A stretch of DNA of 64,000 nucleotides from Bradyrhizobium sp. NDS-1 (GCF_032918005.1 NZ_CP136628.1:6991501-7055500), one strand, 5' to 3'; positions 1 to 8,754 are shown, counted from the first letter of the stretch. Translations and numbers: made by a program. Notes: generated from the sequence alone by a model not told the origin.

Positions 1-93
1 GAGAAATATCGCTGGCTGATGGAGCACATTTTCGTCGGCTCGGCGGCGCGGCATGCGGACCGGGTGGTGATCGACGTGCATCAGGTGATGTGA
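1..93 (+). CDS. C-terminal end of an unidentified protein (5' truncated)
   Basis: The window opens inside an open frame that reads 30 residues, starting EKYRWLMEHIF and ending VVIDVHQVM, before a TGA at 91-93. The codon choice is GC-rich like its neighbours. The fragment is too short to assign a family and I do not recognise it. It is followed by a repeat-bearing intergenic region and then the aromatic-acid operon on the same strand, so it is probably the last gene of the preceding transcription unit. Confidence 0.55.
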   Translation, partial: EKYRWLMEHIFVGSAARHADRVVIDVHQVM

Positions 94-131
94 GGCGACG
101 TAGGGTCCGAGCCCGCGCCCAGCGCTCAGCT

Positions 132-258
132 GTCGTCCCTGCGAACGCAGGGACCCATACCGCTCGATTTATCGATTGCGACCGGCAGGAATACCGAACA
201 ACGGGTCTTCGCCAAACAATTTCCTGGGGTTATGGGTCCCTGCGTTCGCAGGGACGAC
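132..258. repeat. Inverted repeat, 28-bp perfect arms
   Basis: Positions 132-159 and 231-258 are exact reverse complements, separated by 71 bases. Each arm contains its own small palindrome (CCCTGCG AA CGCAGGG). The arm belongs to a family seen again at 47303-47362 and in part at 12030-12070: TATGGGTCCC, a short GC-rich palindrome, then GGGACGAC. This is typical of extragenic palindromic (REP/BIME-like) elements that are abundant in Bradyrhizobium. Confidence 0.85.
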
Positions 259-322
259 ACAGAGTTTGAGGCACGGTCTCGGCCATATGATTGGCTCCGG
301 CATATTGACTCCCCCAGAATTC

Positions 323-337
323 GTTATACAACATAAC
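323..337. promoter_or_regulatory. Candidate repressor operator upstream of the aromatic-acid operon
   Basis: GTTAT-ACAAC-ATAAC is a perfect 5-bp inverted repeat in an AT-rich island, ending 19 bases before the crotonase start codon. In Rhodopseudomonas palustris the p-coumarate genes are repressed by the MarR-type CouR; a short AT-rich palindrome here would fit such a regulator. The assignment to a CouR-like protein is inference, and no regulator gene lies next to it within the window. Confidence 0.4.
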
Positions 338-356
338 TATTCTGACAAGGACGCAA

Positions 357-1166
357 ATGACACAGGGAAACGCCGAGACCGCTGCCGCGGGCGCCTCCGG
401 GCTGCTGAAGATCGAGCGGGCCGACCGGGTTCTGACCGTGGGTCTGAACCGGCCGGCCAAGCGCAATGCGCTCAACGACGGCATCATCCTGGAAATCGGC
501 GAGTGTTTCGCGTCGCTGCCCGAGGATATCGGCGCGGTCGTCATCCACGGCATCGGCGATCATTTCTCCAGTGGCCTGGATCTCTCCGAGCTGACCGAGC
601 ATGACGCGACCGGCGGACTGCTCCATTCCCAGATGTGGCACCGGGTGTTCGACCGCATCCAGTACAGCCGCGTGCCCGTGATCGCGGCCCTCAGGGGTGC
701 GGTGATCGGCGGCGGGCTGGAGCTTGCCTGCTCGGCGCATATCCGCGTCGCCGAGCCCTCGACCTATTTCGCGCTGCCGGAGGGGCAACGCGGCATCTTC
801 GTCGGCGGCGGCGGCTCGGTGCGGCTGCCCCGGCTGATCGGCGTCGCCAGGATGATGGACATGATGCTGACAGGGCGCGTCTATAGCGCCACCGAAGGCG
901 CCTCCTACGGCTTCGCGCAATATGTGACGGAAGCCGGCAACGCCCTCGGCAAGGCGCTGGAGCTCGCGACCAAGGTCGCCTCCAACGCGCCGCTGACGAA
1001 TTTCGCCGTGCTCCAGGCGCTGCCGATGATCGCGGAGGCCAATCCGCAGACCGGCCTCTTGATGGAATCGCTGATGGCGACCGTGGCGCAGAGCGACAAA
1101 GAGGCGAAACGCAGGATCCGCGAATTCCTCGAGCACAAGACCGCAAAGGTGAAGCCAAAATCATGA
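357..1166 (+). CDS. Crotonase / enoyl-CoA hydratase family protein (phenylpropenoyl-CoA type)
   Basis: A 269-residue crotonase-fold enzyme that should hydrate an enoyl-CoA. The oxyanion-hole segment is SSGLDL (about 71-76) and GAVIGGGLELAC (114-125); both catalytic glutamates of hydratases are present, E122 and E142 (in LPEGQ). An AAGGA-like ribosome site precedes the ATG. It overlaps the next gene by ATGA, and that gene is a feruloyl-CoA synthase-like ligase, so the natural substrate is probably a hydroxycinnamoyl-CoA (p-coumaroyl, feruloyl or caffeoyl), as in the R. palustris couAB pair. A broader fatty enoyl-CoA role cannot be excluded. Confidence 0.85.
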   Translation: MTQGNAETAAAGASGLLKIERADRVLTVGLNRPAKRNALNDGIILEIGECFASLPEDIGAVVIHGIGDHFSSGLDLSELTEHDATGGLLHSQMWHRVFDRIQYSRVPVIAALRGAVIGGGLELACSAHIRVAEPSTYFALPEGQRGIFVGGGGSVRLPRLIGVARMMDMMLTGRVYSATEGASYGFAQYVTEAGNALGKALELATKVASNAPLTNFAVLQALPMIAEANPQTGLLMESLMATVAQSDKEAKRRIREFLEHKTAKVKPKS

Positions 1167-3046
1167 GCGCGCAGCCGTCCTCTTCCAGCACGGAGCGCGG
1201 CGCGAGCACTTTCCCGCTGCGGCCCATCTCGTTCGGCGATCCCGTCGTCAACATCGAGCGCCGCGACGACGGCACGATCTACCTGCGGCCCAAACAGCCG
1301 CTCGGCGACTATCCCGTCCGCATCACCGACCGCCTGCATCATTGGGCCAAGACCACGCCGGACCGCGTCTTCATGGCCGAGCGCGAGGGCGGCCGCGGCT
1401 GGCGCAAGATCACTTACGCCGAGCTGCTCACCGCGAGCCGGCACATCGCTTCGAGCCTGATTGCGCGCGGCCTGTCGGCGGAGCGGCCGGTGGTGATCCT
1501 CTCCGGCAACTCGATCGACCATGCGTTGCTTGCGTTCGGCGCGTTCTATGCCGGCATCCCGTTCTGCCCGGTGTCGCCGGCTTATTCGCTGGTGTCGAAG
1601 GATTACGGCAAGCTGTCTTACCTGATGAAGCTGCTGACGCCCGGCCTCGTTTTTGCCGAGGATGCCGACAGATTCGCCGATGCGCTCACCGCCAATGTCT
1701 CGCTCGGCACCGAGATCGCGGCGTCCTATGGCCACGTGCCGGGCCGCGACGTCACCCTGCTCGCCGACCTCATGGCGACGCCGATCCGCAGCGATCTCGA
1801 CGACGTCCATGGCAGGATAGGCCCTGACACGATCGCGAAATTCCTGCTGACCTCGGGTTCGACCGGCAACCCCAAGGCCGTCATCAACACCCAGCGCATG
1901 ATCTGCGCCAACCAGGTGATGCTGCGCGAGACGCTTGCCTTCCTGAAGGACGAGCCGCCCGTCATCATCGACTGGCTGCCCTGGAATCACACCTTCGGCG
2001 GCAACCACAATATCGGCCTAACGCTCTACAATGGCGGTTCGATGTATCTGGACGCCGGCAAGCCGATGCCCGGGGGCATCGAGGAGACCGTGCGCAATCT
2101 CCAGGAGATCTCGCCGACGGTCTATTTCAACGTGCCCAAGGGTTATGAATCGCTACTGCCCTATTTGCGCGACGACCAGGGCCTGCGGGCAAAGTTCTTC
2201 GACCGGCTGCATGCGATGTTCTTCTCGGGCGCCGCGCTGTCACCGTTCATCTGGGACAGCCTCGACGAGCTCGCTGTGAAGGAAAAGGGCTACCGCGTGC
2301 CGATGCTGACCGGCTTGGGGGCAACCGAAACTGCGCCGTTCTTCATGTCAGTCAATCCACGCACCAGCCGCTCCGGCCATGTCGGCCTGCCTGTTTCGGG
2401 CAACGACGCCAAGCTCGTGCCGAACAACGGCAAGCTGGAAGTGCGCGCCAAGGGGCCGAACGTCATGCCCGGTTACTGGCGCCAGCCCGACATCAGCGCG
2501 AAATCCTTCGACGAAGAAGGATTCTACAAGATGGGGGATGCGCTCAAGCCCGCCGATCCCGACGATCTCAACGCCGGGTTCGATTTCGACGGCCGTGTCG
2601 GTGAAGACTTCAAGCTCGCCAGCGGTACCTGGGTCAGCGTCGGCCCCTTACGCGCGCGCCTCACCGCGGCCTGTGCGCCGCTGGTGCGCGACGTCGTCAT
2701 CGCCGGCATCAACCGCGACGAGGTCTCCGCGCTGGTCGTGCTCGACCTCGACGGTTGCCGGCTGATCAACCCGACGCTGCCGACCGACGACCTCGTCGTC
2801 GCGACGCGCGACCGGCTGGTGCGCGACGCCTTTCGCGAGCGCCTGACGCGCTTCCTCAGCCAGGCCACGGGATCCTCGACGCGGATCACGCGCGCGATCC
2901 TGATGGACGCGCCGCTCTCCATCGACAAGGGCGAGGTCACCGACAAGGGCTCGATCAACCAGCGCGCGGTGCTCGAGCATCGCGCCGCGCTGATCGAGGA
3001 GCTCTACGCTGCCAATCCGTCGGACCGTGTGATATCGGTCGGGTAA
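1163..3046 (+). CDS. Feruloyl-CoA synthase-like acyl-CoA ligase
   Basis: A 627-residue adenylate-forming ligase that activates a carboxylic acid to its CoA thioester with ATP. The N-terminus ([15 protein letters not shown], then [16 protein letters not shown]) is characteristic of the long feruloyl-CoA synthase family. The phosphate loop [13 protein letters not shown] lies near residue 230, the adenine/Mg motif GATETAPF near 390, and the C-terminal lysine region is [15 protein letters not shown]. The start ATG overlaps the crotonase stop (ATGA), implying translational coupling. The operon context (hydratase, dehydrogenase, thioesterase, aromatic binding protein) supports hydroxycinnamate activation. 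Exact substrate is inference. Confidence 0.88.
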   Translation: MSAQPSSSSTERGASTFPLRPISFGDPVVNIERRDDGTIYLRPKQPLGDYPVRITDRLHHWAKTTPDRVFMAEREGGRGWRKITYAELLTASRHIASSLIARGLSAERPVVILSGNSIDHALLAFGAFYAGIPFCPVSPAYSLVSKDYGKLSYLMKLLTPGLVFAEDADRFADALTANVSLGTEIAASYGHVPGRDVTLLADLMATPIRSDLDDVHGRIGPDTIAKFLLTSGSTGNPKAVINTQRMICANQVMLRETLAFLKDEPPVIIDWLPWNHTFGGNHNIGLTLYNGGSMYLDAGKPMPGGIEETVRNLQEISPTVYFNVPKGYESLLPYLRDDQGLRAKFFDRLHAMFFSGAALSPFIWDSLDELAVKEKGYRVPMLTGLGATETAPFFMSVNPRTSRSGHVGLPVSGNDAKLVPNNGKLEVRAKGPNVMPGYWRQPDISAKSFDEEGFYKMGDALKPADPDDLNAGFDFDGRVGEDFKLASGTWVSVGPLRARLTAACAPLVRDVVIAGINRDEVSALVVLDLDGCRLINPTLPTDDLVVATRDRLVRDAFRERLTRFLSQATGSSTRITRAILMDAPLSIDKGEVTDKGSINQRAVLEHRAALIEELYAANPSDRVISVG

Positions 3047-3071
3047 GAAACCAACGCCACAGGAGAACGCC

Positions 3072-3833
3072 ATGTTGTTGAAGGATCAGGCAGCCATCGT
3101 CACCGGCGGTGCATCGGGGCTCGGCGCTGCCACTGCGCGAAAGCTGGCGGCGCAGGGCGCCAAGGTCGCGGTGTGCGATCTCAATGCCAAGCTTGCCGAG
3201 ACGGTTGCCGCCGAGATCAAGGGCGTGGCCGTGACTTGCGATGTCTCCGATGCCGCCTCTGCCGAGGCCGCGGTCGCGCAGGCTGCGAAAGCCCATGGCC
3301 CGGCCCGTGTGCTGGTCAATTGCGCCGGCATCGGCGTCGCCAAGCGCGTGGTCGGCCGCGACGGCCCGATGGCGCTCGCGGATTTCGACAAGGTGATCAA
3401 GGTCAATCTGATCGGCACCTTCAACATGTTGCGCCTGGCCGCGACCGAGATGTCAAAGCTGGAGCCGCAGGCAACCGGCGAGCGCGGCGTCATCATCAAC
3501 ACCGCTTCCGTTGCCGCCTATGACGGCCAGATCGGCCAATCCGCCTATTCGGCTTCGAAGGGCGGCATCGTCGGCATGACGCTGCCGATCGCGCGCGAGC
3601 TCGCGCAGTTCGGCGTCCGCGTGCTGACCATCGCGCCCGGCCTATTCCTGACGCCGCTGCTCGCGAACCTGCCGCAGGAAGCCCAGGACTCGCTCGCCGC
3701 CGCGATCCCGTTCCCGCGCCGGCTCGGCCAGGCCGACGAGTTCGCCGCGCTTGCGCTGCACATGGTCGAGAATGCGTACCTGAACGGCGAAGTGGTGCGC
3801 CTCGACGGCTCGCTGCGCATGGCGCCGAAATAA
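3072..3833 (+). CDS. SDR, 3-hydroxyacyl-CoA dehydrogenase (HSD17B10-like)
   Basis: A 253-residue classical short-chain dehydrogenase with NAD(P) motif GGASGLG (12-18), NAG-like NCAG, and the full catalytic set S146, Y159, K163 (SAYSASKGG). The sequence resembles type-2 3-hydroxyacyl-CoA dehydrogenases, which oxidise 3-hydroxyacyl-CoA to 3-ketoacyl-CoA. It follows the ligase by 25 bases with a good AGGAGAACGCC-ATG start. Together with the upstream hydratase it would give the two middle steps of beta-oxidative side-chain shortening. No thiolase is present in the visible operon. Confidence 0.85.
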   Translation: MLLKDQAAIVTGGASGLGAATARKLAAQGAKVAVCDLNAKLAETVAAEIKGVAVTCDVSDAASAEAAVAQAAKAHGPARVLVNCAGIGVAKRVVGRDGPMALADFDKVIKVNLIGTFNMLRLAATEMSKLEPQATGERGVIINTASVAAYDGQIGQSAYSASKGGIVGMTLPIARELAQFGVRVLTIAPGLFLTPLLANLPQEAQDSLAAAIPFPRRLGQADEFAALALHMVENAYLNGEVVRLDGSLRMAPK

Positions 3834-3843
3834 GGCACCGCGC

Positions 3844-4263
3844 ATGTTCGTGAACCGGCGCGACGTCCAGATCCAGTGGGGTGATTGCGACCCCGCCAAC
3901 ATCGTTTACTACCCGCGCTATTTCGCGATGTTCGACGATTCGACCTCGACCCTGTTCGAGGTCGCCGGCTTCTCCAAGCAGGACCTGGTCCGCAAATACG
4001 GCCTGGTGGGGATTCCCATGGTCGACACGCGGGCCAAGTTCTACATCCCGTCGACCTATGGCGACTGGATCACCATCGAAACCAAGATCGAGAGCATCAA
4101 GCGCTCGAGCTTCGAGGTGAAGCACAATGTCTACAAGGACGATGCGCTGGCGATCGAGGGTTTCGAAACCCGCGTTCTGGTCGGCCGCGATCCCGTTAAC
4201 TCCGACAAGCTGAAATCGGCACCATTCCCGGCGGAAATGGTAGCCAAGTTCACGGGAAGCTAA
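3844..4263 (+). CDS. 4-hydroxybenzoyl-CoA thioesterase-like hotdog protein
   Basis: A 139-residue hotdog-fold acyl-CoA thioesterase. The segment WGDCDPANIVYYPRYF matches the signature of the 4HBT-I family, in which the aspartate of DPAxIV is the catalytic residue. It would hydrolyse an aroyl- or acyl-CoA to the free acid and CoA. It starts 10 bases after the SDR stop, so it is in the operon. In this context it may release 4-hydroxybenzoate or vanillate from the shortened CoA ester, or act as a CoA-recycling safety valve; which is not decidable from sequence. Confidence 0.85.
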   Translation: MFVNRRDVQIQWGDCDPANIVYYPRYFAMFDDSTSTLFEVAGFSKQDLVRKYGLVGIPMVDTRAKFYIPSTYGDWITIETKIESIKRSSFEVKHNVYKDDALAIEGFETRVLVGRDPVNSDKLKSAPFPAEMVAKFTGS

Positions 4264-4341
4264 ATCGCCGCATCACCAAAAGAGGGGGCTGAATTACCCC
4301 CCGATTTCTGCTTTCAAGGAAACACGTAAAGGGAGGAATAG

Positions 4342-5493
4342 ATGAAACGCTTTTACCTGACTGCCGCCATCACCGCGGCGACACTGGCCCTGCCGGCCCT
4401 GCCCGCGCTGGCTCAGACCAGCGAAGTCACCATCGGCATCACCACCACCACGACCGGCCCCGGCGCAGCGCTGGGCATTCCCGAGCGCAACGCGCTGGAG
4501 TTCGTGCCGAAAGAGATCGGCGGCGTACCGCTCAAGGTGATCGTGCTCGACGACGGCGGCGATCCCACCACCGCGACGACCAACGCCCGCCGCTTCGTGA
4601 CCGAATCCAAAGCCGACATCATCATGGGCTCGGCGCTGACGCCGCCGACGATCGCGGTCTCCAACGTCGCCAACGAAGCCGGCATCCCGCATTTCGGCCT
4701 CGCGCCCTTCCCGATCACCCCCGAGCGCATGAAGTGGTCGGTGGCGATGCCGCAGCCGATCCCGATCGTGGGCAAGGTGCTGTACGAACACATGAAGTCC
4801 AAGGGCGTGAAGACGCTCGGCTATATCGGCTATTCCGACTCCTACGGCGACCTCTGGTTCAACGACCTCAAGGCCCAGGCCGTGCCGATGGGCATGACCA
4901 TCGTCGACGAGGAGCGCTTCGCCCGTCCCGACACCTCGGTGACCGGACAGGTGCTCAAGCTCGTTGCCGCCAATCCCGACGCGATCCTGGTCGGCGCCTC
5001 CGGCACCGCGGCCGCCCTGCCGCAGACCGAGCTGCGTGAGCGTGGCTATCAGGGCCTGATCTACCAGACCCACGGCGCGGCCAGCATGGACTTCATCCGC
5101 ATCGCCGGCAAAGCGGCCGAGGGCGTGCTGATGGCCTCCGGCCCCGTCATGGATCCCGAGGACCAGCCGGACACCGCGCTCACCAAGAAGCCGGGCCTCG
5201 CCCTCAACTCGGCCTATGAAGCCAAGTACGGTCCGAACAGCCGCAGCCAGTTCGCCGGCCATTCCTACGATGCGTTCGAGATCCTCAAGCGCATCATTCC
5301 GGCGGCATTGAAGACGGCCAAGCCGGGCACGCCGGAATTCCGCGAAGCGATCCGCCAGGCACTGCTGACGGAGAAGGAGCTGGCGGCGAGCCAGGGCGTC
5401 TACAATTTCACCGAAAAGGACCGCTATGGCCTCGACGAGCGTTCGCGCATCCTGCTGACGGTGAAGAACGGCAAGTACACGCTGGTGAAGTAA
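4342..5493 (+). CDS. ABC transporter periplasmic binding protein, aromatic-acid (CouP-like) type
   Basis: A 383-residue type I periplasmic binding protein (Leu/Ile/Val-binding fold). A Sec signal peptide is clear (MKRFYLTAAITAATLALPALPALAQ, cleavage after ALA about residue 24). A strong GGGAGGAA ribosome site lies 5-8 bases upstream. As last gene of the phenylpropenoid-like operon it resembles the R. palustris CouP binding protein, which binds hydroxycinnamates. No permease or ATPase genes follow; a terminator does. The transporter subunits must be encoded elsewhere. Confidence 0.85.
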   Translation: MKRFYLTAAITAATLALPALPALAQTSEVTIGITTTTTGPGAALGIPERNALEFVPKEIGGVPLKVIVLDDGGDPTTATTNARRFVTESKADIIMGSALTPPTIAVSNVANEAGIPHFGLAPFPITPERMKWSVAMPQPIPIVGKVLYEHMKSKGVKTLGYIGYSDSYGDLWFNDLKAQAVPMGMTIVDEERFARPDTSVTGQVLKLVAANPDAILVGASGTAAALPQTELRERGYQGLIYQTHGAASMDFIRIAGKAAEGVLMASGPVMDPEDQPDTALTKKPGLALNSAYEAKYGPNSRSQFAGHSYDAFEILKRIIPAALKTAKPGTPEFREAIRQALLTEKELAASQGVYNFTEKDRYGLDERSRILLTVKNGKYTLVK

Positions 5494-5520
5494 CAGCAAG
5501 CGAGACTTCTGTGACGACGA

Positions 5521-5551
5521 GAGCCGGCCCGAGGGCCGGCTCTTTTGTTTT
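5521..5551 (+). terminator. Rho-independent terminator
   Basis: GAGCCGGCCC (5521-5530) pairs with GGGCCGGCTC (5533-5542), giving a nine- to ten-base-pair GC stem followed by TTTTGTTTTG. It sits 28 bases after the binding-protein stop and ends the aromatic-acid operon. Confidence 0.9.
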
Positions 5552-5603
5552 GTGCTTTACGCTGAGCTGCCGGCGTCGTTAACAGGCTTCCGTCCTACGA
5601 GCG

Positions 5604-6332
5604 TCAAGCCGCCTGCCGCAGCGGGGTCCAGGCGAACTCAGGATAGTAATCGTCCATCATGCGGTCGACGTAAGCCGTGAGGTTCGGAAAGCCTTCGGCG
5701 CGCTCGCGCAGAATCGATTCGAAGAAGGGCGAGAGGATACCGGCCAGCATGCCGAAGGCCGTGGCATCGACGCCGCAGGGCCTGTTGCCCATCAGGTACG
5801 CCTTGTCGCCGAGTTGCACCGACAATGCGAACAGCGAACGCACCGCGAGGTCGACGTCGTCATCGGGCGCGTGGCGGCCAAGGCCCGAGAGCAGATAGTT
5901 CTCGGCGACGCGGAATTGCGCATCCTCTCGCAGCTTCTCGCGGTTGTGCTCCGGTGCGCCGTCGAAGAAGTGGGCAGGCCCCTTGGCGAAATTGACCGGG
6001 TCGACCCAGCGCGCCCCGACCAATCCCCAATAGACGTGGTGCTCGATCATCCGTTCGAACGCCCAGGCCTGGGCGCGCTCGGCCAGCGACAGGCCGGCGT
6101 CGAAATCGAAGCCGTAGCGCCGCTCGATATGGGCGCGGATGAAGGTGGAATCGGCCACCGCCTCACCGCCGTCGTCGATGAACGGCAGTTGCCCCTTGGG
6201 CGAGGCCGGCGGCATCGCCCGCTCCTTCCGGTAGGGCAATCCCGCCATCTTGAGCTGCACCTCGGTCTTGGTGACGAAGGGGCTGATTTCCGGCAGGCCA
6301 AAGCCGGCGCCAAAGCCGTAAAGCGTGATCAT
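5604..6332 (-). CDS. Glutathione S-transferase family protein (Fax/metaxin-like)
   Basis: A 242-residue GST-fold protein starting MITLYGFGAGFGLPEISPF. The N-terminal thioredoxin-like domain covers about 1-75 (GQLPFIDDGG holds the cis-proline, VADSTFI the glutathione-gamma-Glu binding Ser). The all-helical C-terminal domain follows (SPFFESILRERAEGFPNLTAYVDRM). I chose the ATG at 6332 because AGGAGAG precedes it and residues upstream of it are Arg-rich nonsense. It is probably cotranscribed with the small gene upstream (32-base gap) and is divergent from a WYL-type regulator, suggesting control by it. Confidence 0.85.
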   Translation of the reverse strand: MITLYGFGAGFGLPEISPFVTKTEVQLKMAGLPYRKERAMPPASPKGQLPFIDDGGEAVADSTFIRAHIERRYGFDFDAGLSLAERAQAWAFERMIEHHVYWGLVGARWVDPVNFAKGPAHFFDGAPEHNREKLREDAQFRVAENYLLSGLGRHAPDDDVDLAVRSLFALSVQLGDKAYLMGNRPCGVDATAFGMLAGILSPFFESILRERAEGFPNLTAYVDRMMDDYYPEFAWTPLRQAA

Positions 6333-6364
6333 GCGTGCTCTCCTGAACCTCTCGAAGACGGAAC

Positions 6365-6640
6365 CTAGCGACCGGCTGCTGCCACCATGGTGGCAGCAGC
6401 CGTGATATCTTCTGCGAAGCGGGCGCCTCGCCAGGCGCGGCCCATCACATGCCGCACCAGCGCGTCGGCGGCCTGGACCAGCGAACGTGTCACCACGCTC
6501 GCGAGCGCCAATCGGAGGTCGACGGCCATGAGATCGAGCGAAGCGAGGCGGCTGAGCGCCAATGCTTGCCAATTCCGGGCCTGCCACATCTGGGCGCGCC
6601 ACAACGGAACGGCCGGGCCGAAATGGGTTGGAATGATCAT
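6365..6640 (-). CDS. Small conserved-looking hypothetical protein
   Basis: A 91-residue protein starting MIIPTHFGPAVPLWRAQMW. The ATG at 6640 has a good GAGGA site seven bases upstream, better than the in-frame TTG at 6646. No transmembrane segment or known motif is evident; the middle is leucine/alanine-rich and probably helical. It is the first gene of the minus-strand unit leading to the GST and lies directly across from the WYL regulator promoter, so it is likely regulated together with the GST. Function unknown. Confidence 0.6.
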   Translation of the reverse strand: MIIPTHFGPAVPLWRAQMWQARNWQALALSRLASLDLMAVDLRLALASVVTRSLVQAADALVRHVMGRAWRGARFAEDITAAATMVAAAGR

Positions 6641-6686
6641 GGACAAATCCTCTTCAGTCGATGTGTTGTCCCGGTATAGAACCCCC

Positions 6687-6710
6687 CTGCTGCCAACATC
6701 CTGTCAGCAG
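6687..6710. promoter_or_regulatory. Candidate operator of the WYL/YafY regulator
   Basis: CTGCTGCCA (6687-6695) and TGTCAGCAG (6702-6710) form an inverted repeat with one mismatch around ACATCC. It lies in the 113-base divergent promoter between the small gene/GST unit and the YafY-type regulator. The core ACATCCTGT also occurs in the centre of the perfect palindrome at 12790-12818, which sits in the equivalent place of the second GST/YafY pair. Confidence 0.55.
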
Positions 6711-6753
6711 CCGCGCGCCGCCTTCTGAAAAGATCACCGACAAGGGACCACTC

Positions 6754-7452
6754 ATGAGACGCGCCGACCGGCTGTTTCAAATCATCCAGGTGCTGAGGCG
6801 CACGCGTAAGCCGCTGACGGCGGATGCCATCGCGGCCGAGCTCGAGACCTCGAAGCGCACGATCTATCGCGATATCGCCACGCTGATCGGTCAGCGCGTG
6901 CCGATCCGCGGCGAAGCCGGCATGGGCTACATCCTGGAAAAGGGTTTTGACCTGCCGCCCTTGATGCTGACACCCGACGAGATCGAGGCGGCTGTGCTGG
7001 GCGCGCAATGGGTGGCGGGCCACGCCGACTCCGCGCTGGCACGCGCCGCCGAAGACCTGATGGCCAAGATCGCCGATACCGTCCCCGAGCGCCTGCGGCC
7101 CTTCGTGCTGGAGCCGGCGAGCCGCGCGCGGCCAAGCTGGAACAGGGAGCCGGACCGGCTGGACATGGCGCGCACGCGCACTCAGATCCACGAAGGCAAG
7201 AAGATCATGCTTCGCTATCGCGACGAGCAGGGCCGCGCCAGCGAGCGCATGATCTGGCCGATCTCGGTCGGCTATCTCGAAGCCGTGAGGCTGCTCGCAG
7301 CCTGGTGCGAGCTGCGCGGCGACTTCCGCAGCTTCCGCACCGACCGCGTCGTGGAGGCGAACTATCTCGACGAGAAATATCCGGAACGACGCGACGTGCT
7401 GCGCGCAAGATGGCGGCAGAGCCTGGTCTGGGGCCCTCCCAAAGATACTTGA
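6754..7452 (+). CDS. YafY-family HTH/WYL-domain transcriptional regulator
   Basis: A 232-residue regulator with an N-terminal HTH_11 (MRRADRLFQIIQVLRRTRKPLTADAIAAEL through SKRTIYRDIATL, about 1-60) and a WYL domain (IMLRYRDEQGRASERMIWPISVGY, with LAAWCELRGDFRSFRTDRV). The ATG at 6754 is the conserved MRRADRLF start for this family; residues upstream in the frame do not fit. It is divergently transcribed from a GST operon, with a palindrome between, which suggests local ligand-responsive repression or autoregulation. Confidence 0.88.
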   Translation: MRRADRLFQIIQVLRRTRKPLTADAIAAELETSKRTIYRDIATLIGQRVPIRGEAGMGYILEKGFDLPPLMLTPDEIEAAVLGAQWVAGHADSALARAAEDLMAKIADTVPERLRPFVLEPASRARPSWNREPDRLDMARTRTQIHEGKKIMLRYRDEQGRASERMIWPISVGYLEAVRLLAAWCELRGDFRSFRTDRVVEANYLDEKYPERRDVLRARWRQSLVWGPPKDT

Positions 7453-7465
7453 AGAATACGTGACG

Positions 7466-7792
7466 ATGATGGAAGAGCACTCCCCCACCGATCCGTCGAG
7501 CTGTTGCCAGAATTGCGGCGCGTGCTGCGGCTATTCGGCCAACTGGCCGCGCTTCTCGATCGAGAGCGACGAGGAGCTTGCAGCGATTCCGGAGACGCTG
7601 GTCAACGAACGCCAATCCGGCATGCGTTGCGAGGGCGATCGCTGCTCGGCCCTGCAGGGGGAAATTGGGAAAGCGACCGCCTGCGGCATCTATGCGCTGC
7701 GGCCGGAGGTGTGCCGCACCTGCATGCCGGGCGACGCCGAATGCGCGATGGCGCGGCGGAAGTTCGGGTTGCCGGCGATAGAGGCCGCTTAG
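7466..7792 (+). CDS. YkgJ-family cysteine-cluster protein
   Basis: About 108 residues carrying the CxxCGxCC motif near the N-terminus (CCQNCGACCGY) and further cysteines in CEGDRC, TACGIYALRPEVCRTC and DAEC. This is the pattern of the zinc- or iron-chelating YkgJ/UPF0153 family, whose function is poorly defined. The start is uncertain: an in-frame GTG at 7460 and ATGs at 7466 and 7469 are all possible with weak ribosome sites. It follows the regulator by 13 bases and could be cotranscribed. Its stop overlaps the convergent gene by four bases. Confidence 0.8.
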   Translation: MMEEHSPTDPSSCCQNCGACCGYSANWPRFSIESDEELAAIPETLVNERQSGMRCEGDRCSALQGEIGKATACGIYALRPEVCRTCMPGDAECAMARRKFGLPAIEAA

Positions 7793-8187
7793 GCCGGAAC
7801 GGCTTCGCTGATCTCGTCGTCGAATTCGTCCTCGAGCGGTGCGAGCACCGAGAGCGGCTTGGTCGACAGCGTGATCGGCTTGCGGCCGCCCGACAGCGAC
7901 GGCGAGGATTTCGCCGTGCCTTCGCGCGCCAGCGCGTACAGCGTCGAGCCGACGCGGCCACCATTCTCGATCAGGTCGCGCTCGCTGCAGCTTCCGGCGA
8001 TCGCGACCGCCAGCGAATGCAGATGGCTGCGGCGATAGCAGAACAGCGCCAGCCTGGCGCGCGCGTCAGGGGAAACACTCTCGACCAACCTCGGCAGGCC
8101 ACTCTCGCTGGCGCGATACATCTCGCCAAGGAGCTCGTCGCGGACCGGGCAGAAATCGCTTTCAATGGAATCGCGGCTTGAAAACAT
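7789..8187 (-). CDS. Hypothetical protein
   Basis: A 132-residue protein starting MFSSRDSIESDFCPVRDELL. GGGAGAA precedes the ATG at 8187, which I prefer to the in-frame upstream start at 8223. The central part (ARLALFCYRRSHLHSLAVAIAGSCSERDLIENGG) looks like a helical bundle; the tail is acidic (LEDEFDDEISEAVPA). No known family is recognised. It converges on the YkgJ gene, the two stops overlapping. Confidence 0.65.
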   Translation of the reverse strand: MFSSRDSIESDFCPVRDELLGEMYRASESGLPRLVESVSPDARARLALFCYRRSHLHSLAVAIAGSCSERDLIENGGRVGSTLYALAREGTAKSSPSLSGGRKPITLSTKPLSVLAPLEDEFDDEISEAVPA

Positions 8188-8314
8188 TGCAGTTCTCCCT
8201 CGTACGGCGAAGATGCAGCGCAATTCTCTAATGAAAGGTTAACCACGCTGCCCGGTAGTCACCCGGGGTGGTTGCGCCCTGGCCGCGAATCAGGCGGCGG
8301 CTTTGCCGACTGCC

Positions 8315-8353
8315 ATCATTCCGGGCTCGCGAAGCGAGAACACGGAAATGACG
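8315..8353. repeat. Degenerate single REP-like element
   Basis: CATTCCGGGCTCGCGAAGCG followed by ..GGAAATGACGGG resembles the ATTCCGGG...CCCGGAATGACG family seen at 40157-40245, 48977-49014 and 54439-54544, but the right arm is diverged. It lies between a hypothetical gene and the stop of the DUF3307-like gene. Confidence 0.45.
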
Positions 8354-8367
8354 GGTGCGGGCCAGCC

Positions 8368-8754
8368 TCAGTTCGCCGCCATATAGATGGAGAGGCCGAA
8401 GCCGGAGAGGTGATGCAGGGCCTGGTCGACGCCGATCAAGGTCCAGAACCAGGGATGCGCAAGGTCGACCCCGAAATTGGCCGAGACGAACCCTTTGGCG
8501 CGGTCGATCGTGATGTGGATCACGAAATCGATCAGCGCCACAAACCAGAATTTCGGCGCCACGATCAGGATCAGCGGCAACGCAACCGCAAGATGAACGA
8601 GGCAGTGCACCAGAAGTGGCAGGGCCCAGCCATGCTTCTGGTCCTTGCCGTGCGCCATCCAGGCGGTCTGGAGGACGAAATCGGCGATGATGTGCTTGAA
8701 GGTGAGCAGCAACATCCAGCCAATGAGCGCTTCGACCGGAACCGCCGATGACAT
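8368..8754 (-). CDS. DUF3307-like integral membrane protein
   Basis: A 128-residue protein with about three membrane segments (LIGWMLLLTFKHIIADFVLQ, LLVHCLVHLAVALPLILIV, FWFVALIDFVIHITID). The signature residues K-H-I-x-A-D-F-x-L-Q-T and HxxVH / DxxIHxxID are typical of the DUF3307 family. The function is unknown. I placed the start at ATG 8754; no strong ribosome site is present, and a frame extension to 8838 exists but lacks a good start codon. Confidence 0.75.
   Translation of the reverse strand: MSSAVPVEALIGWMLLLTFKHIIADFVLQTAWMAHGKDQKHGWALPLLVHCLVHLAVALPLILIVAPKFWFVALIDFVIHITIDRAKGFVSANFGVDLAHPWFWTLIGVDQALHHLSGFGLSIYMAAN

Noticed and set aside
4294-5499. 401-residue minus-strand frame
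   Set aside because: Antisense shadow of the binding-protein gene, which has a signal peptide, ribosome site and terminator.
6333-6602. 90-residue extension of the GST
   Set aside because: Arg/Gly-rich reading with no GST-like sequence, and the ATG at 6332 has an AGGAG site and a canonical GST start.
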